Assembly: GCF_014529535.1 (NCBI RefSeq)
Contig: NW_023503493.1
Coordinates: forward strand, 22,290,001-22,354,000
Length of the DNA: 64,000 nt
Reading direction: 5' to 3'
DNA from: Bradysia coprophila
Lineage: Eukaryota > Arthropoda > Insecta > Diptera > Sciaridae
Shown here piece by piece: positions 24,975 to 34,365 of the stretch. Each line of letters starts with the position of its first letter. Within the stretch, counting starts at the first letter, position 1. The notes under the pieces were generated by a model that made no database searches, was not told where the DNA came from, and worked only from the letters and a program-made list of their open reading frames with translations. A program made the position numbers and the translations under genes.

Positions 24975-27014
24975 TAATTTTATTTTAAAAATAAATTTGT
25001 GATTTTTTTTTTTACATCTATGCATACGAGATGAATGAATAATGAGCCTCACAATAATGTCAATATTAAAGTTAATAAAAATTTCCTTATCCATCGTTAT
25101 TCTGGAATTGCTACATTCGGATCAGGCGAAGTACCTAGGAGACTTGAAGTTTCGGCCAGTCAACAACTACAAGCTAGGCTAGTATCCTCTGATATCCGCT
25201 AGCAAAATGTGTGAGAAAACAAAGTAAAAGACTTTGATCATTGAAAAAATATCACTTGTGAATGCTTGAACCAAGATATTAAAGTGATGTAAAGTAACGG
25301 AACATTCTTGTCATTAAAACCAAGTAAAACTGACAAAGATGACCTTGGATCGTTTCAAAAAAAGACATTTCAACCTTTCAGAGACGATAACTTATTCACT
25401 TTATTCCAACCGAGTATTTTTCAACAGACCAATGTAAAATCTATTACTTCGTTAGTTTCAACATAATACCCATTTCTATATAATCAGTGAAAGCTGTGGT
25501 TAACAAATGAAGAACCAATTTCAAATTGGTTGTATGGAATCTATTAATACCACATTCAAGCTATTCCGTTCATGCCTGTACAAATTCGTAATTAAACGTA
25601 ACAAACCATTTGTCGATTTTAATATGGACAGTTTTGTTGTAAGTACTATTAGTTGACACAAATATTTATTTTATCATGAGTGAGAACTAGATCACATTTA
25701 AATTAAAGTGAGTCATCAATGACGCGTGCGAATATATTCACTAGAATTTCATTCACCAGTGGATTATCATCTTATTTTTCACTTCAAACGTGAATTTGGA
25801 GTATAATATGACCAAATAATTAACTAAAAAAATCCCCGACCGTATCCAATTGAATGATCAAAGAAGTTATATAACTTCTTTGCGAATATGCTTAAGATAT
25901 TTTATCGATATTGAGATGAATAGCAACGCGTATCTTCGAATGTAATGAATTTGTAATCCGTATTAGAATCGTTATCAACTCAACTGAAAATTCTAAATAA
26001 TTTTAATGTCATCTACAACTAAATGGAGACTGTATAATCTTTACTAAATCTTTGTAAACAAATTCTAACGGGTAATAATAAATCGTTCAGGTTACACAAC
26101 AGCAACATTCGCTAAAAATAAAGTTAGGGCTGCCAGTACGCTTCTAAAAATTAGCTCAATGAAGTAATTTCACACCAGGAAAAACAATGATGTTATTCAA
26201 CGCACTGAAAACCAAGCAACAAACCTAGCAACAGTACCTGTCAAATACGGCTATTCATCTGTTAACAACGACAAAAATAACGACATGCTCTAAGCAATAT
26301 GGTACTTCATATAGTAAAGTACATGTTTAAAAAGTTGAAGTACAAGATTTGAAATCAACAGATTAAAAATATCGGGCCATCTGTTGTGAGATAGTGAAAA
26401 TATTTTTGTGAAATACAAGCAAATCGTAGTCAACCATTTAAAAAAAAGATGTCATTGGCATCGAACTTATGTGCTAGGCCGCGTGTCTGAATGGCATTAC
26501 CTCCTCACTATATTTGGTACTTTCCTTCACCTCGATCACTACTTTATAGTATTAAGTGTGAATGTAAATGTTGCGCCGCTCCACAAATGCAAGACTTAAT
26601 GAAGGTGGAGGAAAAGTATAATTTACGATGTGAAAGCCAATTTTACACCTCGCTTAAATGGAATTTTTTTTAAATATTTGTACACAGAATGGTTTAATTT
26701 ACGAGCGTTCACAGCCTAAATTAAAGAAAAAGGGATTATTTAGCCTCACGAATTCAGAAAAAGAGTGCAACCTATCATTATATTGACCCATTTACATACA
26801 TAATCAGTAGAGAACTTTCAAAATAGTATAATATTACAAAGCCTAAAAACATGTAATCGGCGTGACTAGACTAAAATTAATATTCATAAATTAATAGTAA
26901 AAACAGAGTAACTTCGTATGCGTATTTTAAAACTACGAAACTTTCATATCGGCAACGTTACACATAGACTATTGAATTTCCGTGTTCAATATTTTAACTT
27001 ACACTGGCCTAGCA
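24975..27014. other. Intergenic, transporter C to receptor locus
   Basis: No gene seen. It holds one dispersed repeat (26251-26350). Two overlapping open frames near 26408-26673 show no recognisable protein. Confidence 0.4.
26251..26350 (-). repeat. ~100-bp dispersed repeat, copy 4 (minus)
   Basis: Reads on the minus strand from CAAATCTTGTACTTCAAC to TCGTTGTTAACAGATGA, matching both conserved family ends. Confidence 0.6.
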
Positions 27015-27803
27015 ATGCTTAACTGGATCGACGTCCGTCATTTTTATTTCGGTGGCAAATTTCCATTGAATTTGGTGTCGAATGTGAGGAAATTTATTTG
27101 AAGCAAAATGAACACAAATTCAAATTTACTTTTCTTGTAGTTTTTTGGAGTTGCACCGTTCACTGTTAAGAAAATGTCTCGCAAATCGAAGATTCTCCAT
27201 GTTTCATATTCGATGGTTTGGTACTGCTTGTACCTCATTTGCTTCTTTTTTAGTATGAGTGCTATGTCGAGAGGAACAGATAGTCTGACTAAAGTTTGTT
27301 CTATTGGTGAGCTCTAAACATAATCTGTGCTGTTTTCAAAAATCAAACGATTTCTCTACCCTGCCTAGGAATAACTATGCACTTCGTACTAGGGTTTATT
27401 ACGTGCTCAATAGTGTACACAGGATTTGTGCTAACAACAAACAACTTTCATATTATGATTACCAGTTTCCAGTTCATTGATGCAACCCTTTTCGAGATAA
27501 CCGAACAAAAACCTAAATTCCGGTGTTACAGTAATCGATTCCAAATGAATTTGGTTCTTGGTGGTCTTGCATTTTTCAGTACCATTGTGGCATTGGATTC
27601 AATTTCCCTTGCAATGTAAAAGTTTTATTTGTCAGTAAAATATTAGTATAATTTCAGACTTCTTGCAGAAAAAACCAAGATGCATTTCTTGCAACATGCT
27701 CTTCTTTTGCTAACGCCTTTCCATTTGTTGTATCTGGACTTTTGCAGTCACAATTCGTAACTTGGGTGTACGGAATACTATTAAGATTTGAAGCAATCAA
27801 TAG
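27015..27803 (+). CDS. Gustatory receptor, alternative N-terminal cassette A
   Basis: Four exons (27015-27083, 27141-27306, 27369-27615 and 27669-27803) encode the first half of an insect gustatory receptor through TM4. Exon sizes are 69, 166, 247 and 135 nt; the downstream cassette B has 69, 166, 247 and 132 with the same phases. Both begin MLNW(I)(D/N)VRHFYFGGK and continue FFGVAP/VFGLAP, the typical Gr N-terminus. No exons for TM5-TM7 follow before cassette B. Exon 4 ends in phase 2, so it can splice in frame to the common exon starting at 30807, giving a 478-aa receptor. Alternatively it is a truncated pseudogene, but it has no stop or frameshift. An alternative acceptor for exon 4 leads to a stop, so the one at 27669 was chosen. 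Recognition as Gr family is from motifs and topology; the ligand is unknown. Confidence 0.75.
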
Positions 27804-27870
27804 GTAAATTTATTTCGCAAACTGATAGAGGTCAGCATGGGATATTTTTAGTGTACCCAGTGGATACTAT

Positions 27871-28073
27871 CACGGAAGAGTAAAAGTAACCCAGACAGGA
27901 GCGCTTGTTTGACTAGGGACCTGAATAATCTAGTGGCCCTATGTTTTTCGCGAAATCATTTTTCAACTTATGTCAGTGTTCATTTGAGTTCATTTTCATA
28001 CAGTGTATTAGGTCCCTCATTTGACGTTTCAATAATGAACCGCTCCTGCCAGGTTTACTTTTACTCTGCCGTG
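27871..28073. mobile_element. MITE, CACGG family, copy 1
   Basis: A 203-bp element with inverted ends CACGGAAGAGTAAAAGTAAC and the approximate inverse ending TTTACTCTGCCGTG. It is flanked by ATACTAT (27864-27870) and GTACTAT (28074-28080), a 7-bp duplication with one change. It lies 67 bp past the last exon of receptor cassette A. No coding capacity. Confidence 0.75.
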
Positions 28074-28510
28074 GTACTATACTTATGCCGTTTAGCTCTT
28101 ACGTGTCTGACGGTCGTAGAAATGACAATAGAATGTCGCTGCGATGACACTAGGGGCGGAAGCAACGCCATCTTTTATCACTTTTCTGCTGACAGTTCGT
28201 TTAAACAATTGAAAAGAGACGGAGTTTTCATTGTTTTCGTATTAAGGATCCTGTTTCATTCATTAGTTTTTTCAGCCTTCAATTTATATTTGCAAAGACA
28301 AGAATTGTGTGGATAGTATGGCTAAATGTGAATGATGAATCAGAGAATATTTTTGGAAAAACATTTTCCTAAATTTTTTTAATTTTTCAAACATTTTCCT
28401 TTATTTTTCCAAAAAAAATTGTGAAAATACGGGAAAATGTTTTCCTAAAAATAGTCCATGCATTAAATGCAGTCAGAAACCAATCCTTGGAGCAACATTT
28501 TGTAAACCTG

Positions 28511-28612
28511 TCATCTGTTATCGACAACGACAGCCACAATAAACAACATGCAATGACTAATGAAGTCTTATATAGCAAAAAGTATGTTTAAAACAAATGA
28601 AGTAAAAGATTT
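28511..28612 (-). repeat. ~100-bp dispersed repeat, copy 5 (minus)
   Basis: On the minus strand it runs from AAATCTTTTACTTCATTTG to TCGATAACAGATGACAGG. It is a good match to both family ends and the TTTAAACATAC block. Confidence 0.65.
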
Positions 28613-28701
28613 CTGAAATCAATATCTGAAAATTTTTGATCAAATGAAGTAATAGTTTGGAGATTTTTATTTTGCCGATAGGAAGGCTACGTAATAGTAT
28701 A

Positions 28702-28814
28702 TTACTTCCGTGGTTCCAAGTTGTGTCTTTAATAAGTGGGATGTTACAGCCCGACCTGAATGGAAGGGCTGTATTCCCCACTTGTCATATAACAACTTGG
28801 AACCTCGTAAGTAA
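28702..28814. repeat. Short palindrome (hairpin)
   Basis: Arms around GGTTCCAAGTTGT and its perfect inverse ACAACTTGGAACC. The tip is CAGCCC/GGGCTG around GACCTGAATGGAA, the same GC-rich tip design as the hairpin at 4297-4400. Confidence 0.75.
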
Positions 28815-29535
28815 CGTGATTAGGCAATGTAAATGAAAATGAAACACGTAATACACGTAAGGTATTTTACTTGCAAAGCCCTGCGATCCTGCGAATAAAA
28901 ATTCGATTTTTTTTGCAAAAATTGTTTTGTGAAATAAATGTGAGGGGAAACTTCCTAAAATAGGTATCTCACCGGAAACTCACTTGAATCGTAATCAAAT
29001 TATATATACGTAATGACATAAAAACTTTAAACAAGCAATTACAATGTTCAATTTCTGCAGTACATATAATGCTCTAAGAGACCTAATTGTCCATTGCTCA
29101 TATAATTTCTGGATAACGAGAAAAGGGTTACTTTGGAAAATCGTAACACATAATACAGGACGGTAATAGTTACACAGAACACAGCCAACCATTCACATGA
29201 AAATGCTATCGCTACTTGATGATAATCTTACTAAGTTAGTTCGTTTCTGGTTGGCCACAGTGTATAACGTTAATGAGTTGATGTAATATAAATGACTTCC
29301 AATTTTAATTCATTACTCCAATCAATTATTAAAATTATGCCCGTATTGATTTAACGCTAGCAACAATCCATATATAGGACATGTCGCTTTAGTATGAAAG
29401 CTGTTTCGACCATAATATACTCTCTACTTAATGAACACCCTCTCAATAATAATTAGAAAAAACGCATGCAGCAATAATTGAATTAGTTGAGTTTAGAACT
29501 GGAAACGACTTGGTTCAGATCTGTTGTCCGCTAAA

Positions 29536-31886
29536 ATGTTGAATTGGATTAATGTTCGTCACTTTTACTTTGGCGGTAAAAGTCCAGTTGGAGTAGTGTC
29601 AAATGTAGCTAACTTTATCAAGCTTTCGGTCGAGTTCAGTAGAATGTAATTTACGAGATTTCATACACAGGTATTCGGATTAGCACCACTGATACCGGGT
29701 GTGATGACACCCTCAATTAGAGTGGTCAATTCATTGTATCCAATTCTGTGGTTCATTTTGTACTTGGTGTGCTTTTACTACTATCACATAACCGACATAG
29801 ATCCGTCGGCCAACTTTCCGAGAATTTGTTCGATTGGTACTTTACATCAACGGATTTATTTATCGCAATCGCCAAAACTAAATCATTAAACGGATTTTTT
29901 AGGTCTTACAATTCGTTACGTGCTAGGAATTTGCTTGGGAGCAGTCACATATGTACTATTCATAGTTAAGACAGCCACTTTTAACGAATTTAAGACACGA
30001 TTTAATAATCTTGATGCAAAATTGTACGACATATCCGGTTTTAAGACGAATTTCGTTGTAATTTCAAATCGTTTTCAAGTCACACTTATCATTTGTGGAC
30101 TGGTCTTATTTGTTACGACGAGCGTGGTCGACACGTTGATAACTGTGACGTAAGACTTTCATTGAGTTTCTTTTATTTTTATTACTAATTTAACAAAACC
30201 ACTAGTCTGTATCACGGAGTAATGATATTTGCAGCGGCCGTTGTCAATATTTTTCCATATTTGATATCAGGAATAATTCAAGCGCAGTTCGTTTCGTGGA
30301 TATACCTTGTTAATCTGAGATTTTTGGCGTTAAATAAGTAAGTTTCCTTCAATTTTTGTAAGCCCGACAAAATAACAGTGAATTAGGAGTGTCTGTTATT
30401 CGTCAAATTGAAAAATAGAATTGAGCCTTTTCTATTTGAACATTTGATGACCTAACTGATTGCAAATGATGCTAGTAAATGCTTCGATGCTTTGGATGGG
30501 TTCATTATCCACCTCCCAAGCAATTAAACTTTTACAATGGGTGGGTAATTCTATCGCGATATCATTAAGTATTATGTTCTGTTACTCCTTCTGTTTGAAT
30601 ATCTTGTTAGTGTTCGTTGCGAAATCTTTTACTTCATTAGTTTATTCATATCCATACATTTCGATATTATGAGAAGAACACTAGAGTTTAGTGACTAGAC
30701 CGACCATATAATTGTTGTTGTTGTCGATAACGGATGGCTAGCTTCATTAGCACACATTTTCATTCATCAGTCTTAAAATGTTTACTCAGATTTTTAATTC
30801 ATAAAGAGCTTTGAATCACATTGCAACGATCAACGAATCAACGTCGAAAGCGGTTAAAATGTATAAAGCATTCGACGATGAAATTGAGAATGAAGATGAA
30901 AAATCTGAAACTCCATTACTTTTCATCATCGGCGATAAACTACAAGGAGAAGAGGAAAATGCTTTAGATGACTACAATGTAAAGAAGCCGTCGGCTGCTT
31001 GGCAGGATAACAAAGCGAAAAAGAGAACGAAAACGGTAATCACCTTACAAAGTCCTTGTTATACTCATCATTATCTTTTGCTGATTATATTGCAGCCAAC
31101 TAATACCAATAAGGTGGCTCCATCTTCCGCCACAGCATATCAAGGACTGCCGAAAGATATGCATAAGAATATGGACAGTCTATTCGCGCTTCATGATTCG
31201 TTGTTGGATATTTCGGAAGATATAAATGATGTCTATGCTATCCAAATTGTTACATTCATAACGGTGTCATTTGTAACGATCCTGTTCGGTTTCTTCTTCG
31301 AAACAAAGGTATAATCGTTACTAGTCGTAAAGTAAACTCCGGATTGCCTTTCCTTTCGTTGTAGGTTATCTTCTGGTTGTGGGGTAAAAATACACAGCTA
31401 ATTCTAATTGCCTCGTCATACTTGATTTGGAGTGTAATGACCGCGCTGATAATTTACACCATTCTGACTATATGTACTAAGGTGAGCCGCGAACTCGGTC
31501 TGTTTAATCCGATGGGAAAGTTAATGGAAAGAATAATTTTCTCTTAGGCCAGAGAAGCGGCATATGAATCAGCATTAATTGTTCATAAGATTTTGCAGAA
31601 TAAGCCCGTCTTTATGTTGAACGATGAAATTTATTACAACAAAATGAAATCCTTCACCTTGCAGATTTTACACAGGAAGAACACATTCAATTTTAACGGT
31701 TTGGGGCTGTTCCAATTGGATTATACGTTTATCTTTTCAGTGCGTAGCATTTTATTATGGCGCGACTCGCAACATTGATTTCGGATTTATTCAAAAAAAA
31801 ATATATATAATTTTCAGGCTGTCTCAGCTGCAACATCGTATTTGATTGTCTTGCTGCAATTCGATTTAACGGCAGATTTGAATTAG
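29536..31886 (+). CDS. Gustatory receptor, cassette B plus common C-terminal exons
   Basis: Predicted seven-TM insect chemoreceptor of the gustatory family, a ligand-gated channel subunit in sensory neurons. Nine exons: 29536-29604, 29671-29836, 29903-30149, 30206-30337, 30807-31035, 31096-31308, 31365-31481, 31548-31739 and 31818-31886; 477 aa. TM segments sit in exon 2, twice in exon 3, and in exons 4, 6, 7 and 9. The family signature in the last TM reads TSYLIVLLQF, close to the TYLIILLQF consensus. Between TM4 and TM5 (about residues 205-325) is a long acidic then lysine-rich intracellular loop. A long loop of this kind is known in bitter receptors of the Gr66a type, but I do not claim orthology. 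The intron 31036-31095 is 60 nt and open in frame, so retention would add 20 residues. Exons 5-9 probably also serve cassette A. Confidence 0.85.
30621..30742 (+). repeat. ~100-bp dispersed repeat, copy 6
   Basis: From GAAATCTTTTACTTCATTAG to TGTCGATAACGGATGGCTAGC. It lies in the intron between cassette B exon 4 and the common exon 5 of the receptor. Confidence 0.6.
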
Positions 31887-31970
31887 ATCTTTTCGTATCT
31901 ACTGATTAGATGTTGTCAAACTTTACACTTTTTATAGCAGTTTGTTTTCTTGTGAATAACCATTTGCTAT

Positions 31971-31976
31971 AATAAA
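31971..31976 (+). terminator. Polyadenylation signal of the receptor locus
   Basis: AATAAA lies 85 bp after the receptor stop codon. No other such signal is seen between cassette A and here, in line with one shared 3' end. Confidence 0.6.
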
Positions 31977-32143
31977 TAGAAATTGAAAAAGAATTAGTCC
32001 ATTGCATGCCATCGTGCTTTTCAATGAAATTTAAATGTCCTTAGTGGAATTGTTTTTTTTTTTTTACTTATACTCGATGGATAACGTTGTCATTATTAAT
32101 TGTTAGCTTTACACAGGCGACGCAACAGAAATATATTATATAT

Positions 32144-32256
32144 TATGCATCTGTTGCCAAGATTGGTATTTTGACGTGTAGGACATTATTGCCCTAGCCG
32201 AAGGCGTGGGCCATGATGCCTACACGTCAAAATAACAGTCTGGCAATAGGTGCATA
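32144..32256. repeat. Short palindrome (hairpin)
   Basis: Arms carry TATGCATCTGTTGCCA and TATTTTGACGTGTAGG with their inverses on the right. The tip is GCCC-TAGCCGAAGGCGT-GGGC. Confidence 0.8.
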
Positions 32257-32339
32257 TCATATTTTATCTGTCGAGAACAGATATATCGAGATAAACAAAA
32301 ACTCCCTAGAGGGATAAGCTCGAGATTATCGTTCTAGAC

Positions 32340-32488
32340 AGATAATAGTACATTTTCTGCCTTGGTGTATATTTCGAGAATAACTTCGTATGTACAATTG
32401 TATATAACGAGCGCCAGCGAGTGTATATACAATTGTACATAAGAAGTGATTCGAGAAATATACACCAAGGTAGAACAATGTTTTATCT
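32340..32488. repeat. Short palindrome (hairpin)
   Basis: Arms carry TGCCTTGGTGTATATTTCGAG and TGTACAATTGTATATA with their inverses. The short loop is ACGAGCGCCAGCGAG. Confidence 0.8.
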
Positions 32489-32753
32489 CCTGCAAGCTGA
32501 TATTTCATACATTAGCGAAATAACCACAAAAATTTGGATTTAAAACTAATTAATTAAGCATGTTGTTTTAAAACGCATTCACAACAAAAAAAACATCATA
32601 CAGAGAATCCTTTATTTACTTACTCACACACATATACTGTCCACCTTAACATTTCGTTCAAATCACATCATTCCGACTACTCTGATTATTTGATCGATGT
32701 AGAAATCGAATCTGTAACTTCTTTCGATCGAAGCGATTTCAAGAAACTTGATG

Positions 32754-32856
32754 CAAAATCTTTTACTTCAATAGTTTAAACATACATTCGGCTATATCAG
32801 GAGGCATTTGTCAGAATTTAGAGTTATTTTGAGCGTTGCTTCCGTTAACAGGTGAA
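32754..32856 (+). repeat. ~100-bp dispersed repeat, copy 7
   Basis: From AAAATCTTTTACTTCAATAG to TTCCGTTAACAGGTGAAG. It is part of a longer block (32706-32856) duplicated at 34215-34365. Confidence 0.75.
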
Positions 32857-32924
32857 GAAAAAGCCACGTTGTAGACGTTAAGAGAAAGAATCAGAAATGT
32901 TATGTGGATGACAGTTGTGAATGT

Positions 32925-32957
32925 TTGGTGGTAATGGTGGTGGTGGGGGTGGTGGTT
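32925..32957. repeat. GGT-rich simple repeat
   Basis: Imperfect GGT trinucleotide run on the + strand, which stands out in an AT-rich surrounding. Confidence 0.8.
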
Positions 32958-33434
32958 TTGTTAGCGATATATTTTATTATCAGCCATAAACACAACATTT
33001 TAATTCTGGAACTTAATACTTTATTAACAAGTAAAATATTTTATTCAAGTGCCACTGTTCATCGGATATTAATTTATATGAAAAAAGTATGAAGTCTGAA
33101 GGACCATATTTTACAAACGATTGAAAAACATTCAATTTAAGCTGGAGATTGTTATCGGAATGTGAACGGTCGGTCTAGTCGGTCGAGTGTGGATAAATGG
33201 GAAGAATTACCAGAGACATAATTGCTGTGTAGAACGGAAAAAAACGCTGGTATGGTGCGTAGAGTCGATGGTATTATCTTACGGGAATTAAGTTAGTGTT
33301 TGTACGATTTATTAGAGTCGATTAGGTCGATTCTACCGGCCTTTTTGATAAACAAAAGAAAAACCTGAATTCTCATTCCATTCCATTAAATTTATTTCAA
33401 ATAATTTTGTTTGTTGTTGTTTAACACGGCTCAA

Positions 33435-33805
33435 ATTCAAGCTTAACACTAATTTTGATGGTTGACAAATTACGTACAATGTAGACAAGTGACAGAAGTC
33501 CACCAAATGATTCGTTGATTCAAGCACGGCAGAGTAAAATAAACCAGGCAGGAGCGGTTCATTTTCGAAACGTCAAATAAGGGACCTAATACACTGTATG
33601 AAAATGAACTCAAATGAACACTGACATAAATTGAAAAATTTTATTCGCAAAATAAATAAGGCTACTAGATTATTCAGGTCCTTAGTCAAACAAGCACTCC
33701 TGCCTGGTTAACTTTACTCTGTCGTGATTCAAGCTTAACACTAATTTTGATGGTTGACAAAATACGTACAATGTAGACAAGTGACAAAATTCCACCAAAT
33801 GATTT
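33435..33805. repeat. 83-bp direct duplication split by a MITE
   Basis: The unit ATTCAAGCTTAACACTAATT... at 33435-33517 recurs at 33727-33805 with a few changes. The CACGG MITE (33525-33726) sits exactly at the junction, just after a third ATTCAAG. Confidence 0.85.
33525..33726. mobile_element. MITE, CACGG family, copy 2
   Basis: 202 bp, beginning CACGGCAGAGTAAAATAAAC and ending with the approximate inverse TTTACTCTGTCGTG. It is flanked by ATTCAAG on both sides (33518-33524 and 33727-33733). It is similar along its whole length to 27871-28073 in inverted orientation. Confidence 0.8.
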
Positions 33806-34090
33806 GAAGGAAAAGCTAAATTGTTCGTATACATCTATTGCGGACTGGTATTGAGCGGTCTTTTCGTTGTTTCTTTGTTTGTTCAGCATGCAATTGATTC
33901 GAAAGGACCATGCCAAATTTTTCATTGATGATGCGAAAGCGAATTGTTATTGTTAATTATTATCGTTACACAGGCGACGGACGCAACAGAAATATATATG
34001 TATTTACTTTACTAGTGAGGTAATGTGGCCTTTCCCTCACTAGTGAAGACCCTTTCCCTCGCTCGTAAAGTAAAACGCCATACTTTACAC

Positions 34091-34193
34091 GTGAAATAAT
34101 TTGATATATCGTATCACGATGAGTAAAAGTACCTCGGGCTGAAGCCCTCGGATACTTTTACTCATCTGGATACTAGATATCGAATTACTTCAC
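34091..34193. repeat. Short palindrome (hairpin)
   Basis: Arms GTGAAATAATTTGATATATCG and GATGAGTAAAAGTACC with approximate inverses. The tip is CGGGC-TGAA-GCCC. A related but shorter inverted pair, built on TTTACTTTACTAGTGAGG, lies just upstream (34006-34075). Confidence 0.75.
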
Positions 34194-34263
34194 TGGTATA
34201 GTAATGTACTATTATCGAATCTGTTACTTCTTTTGATCGAAGCGGTTTCGAGACACTTGATGC

Positions 34264-34365
34264 AAAATCTTTTACTTCAATAGTTTAAACATACATTCGG
34301 CTATATAATGAGGCATTTGTCAATATTTAGAGTTATTTTGAGTGTTGCTTCCGTTAACAGATGAT
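34264..34365 (+). repeat. ~100-bp dispersed repeat, copy 8
   Basis: Near-identical to copy 7, from AAAATCTTTTACTTCAATAG to TTCCGTTAACAGATGAT. The similarity extends about 50 bp further upstream. Confidence 0.75.

Larger units (their letters stand above)
28074..29535. other. Between receptor cassettes
   Basis: I searched for missing C-terminal receptor exons here and found none. The open frame across the MITE to 28316 has no Gr motif. It holds a dispersed repeat (28511-28612) and a hairpin (28702-28814). The cassette B promoter presumably lies near 29400-29530. Confidence 0.45.

Noticed and set aside
26408-26673. Two overlapping + strand frames upstream of the receptor
   Set aside because: Short, different frames of the same stretch, with no TM or domain pattern and no link by phase to the receptor exons.
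27015-27803. Cassette A as a simple pseudogene
   Set aside because: All four exons keep frame, splice sites and phase identical to cassette B, which is unlikely for a decayed copy. The shared-exon model explains it better, though it is not proven.
27909-28316. 135-codon frame after receptor cassette A as a continuation of the receptor
   Set aside because: It starts inside a MITE, is not in the needed phase, and lacks TM5-TM7 and the TYLIILLQF-type signature.
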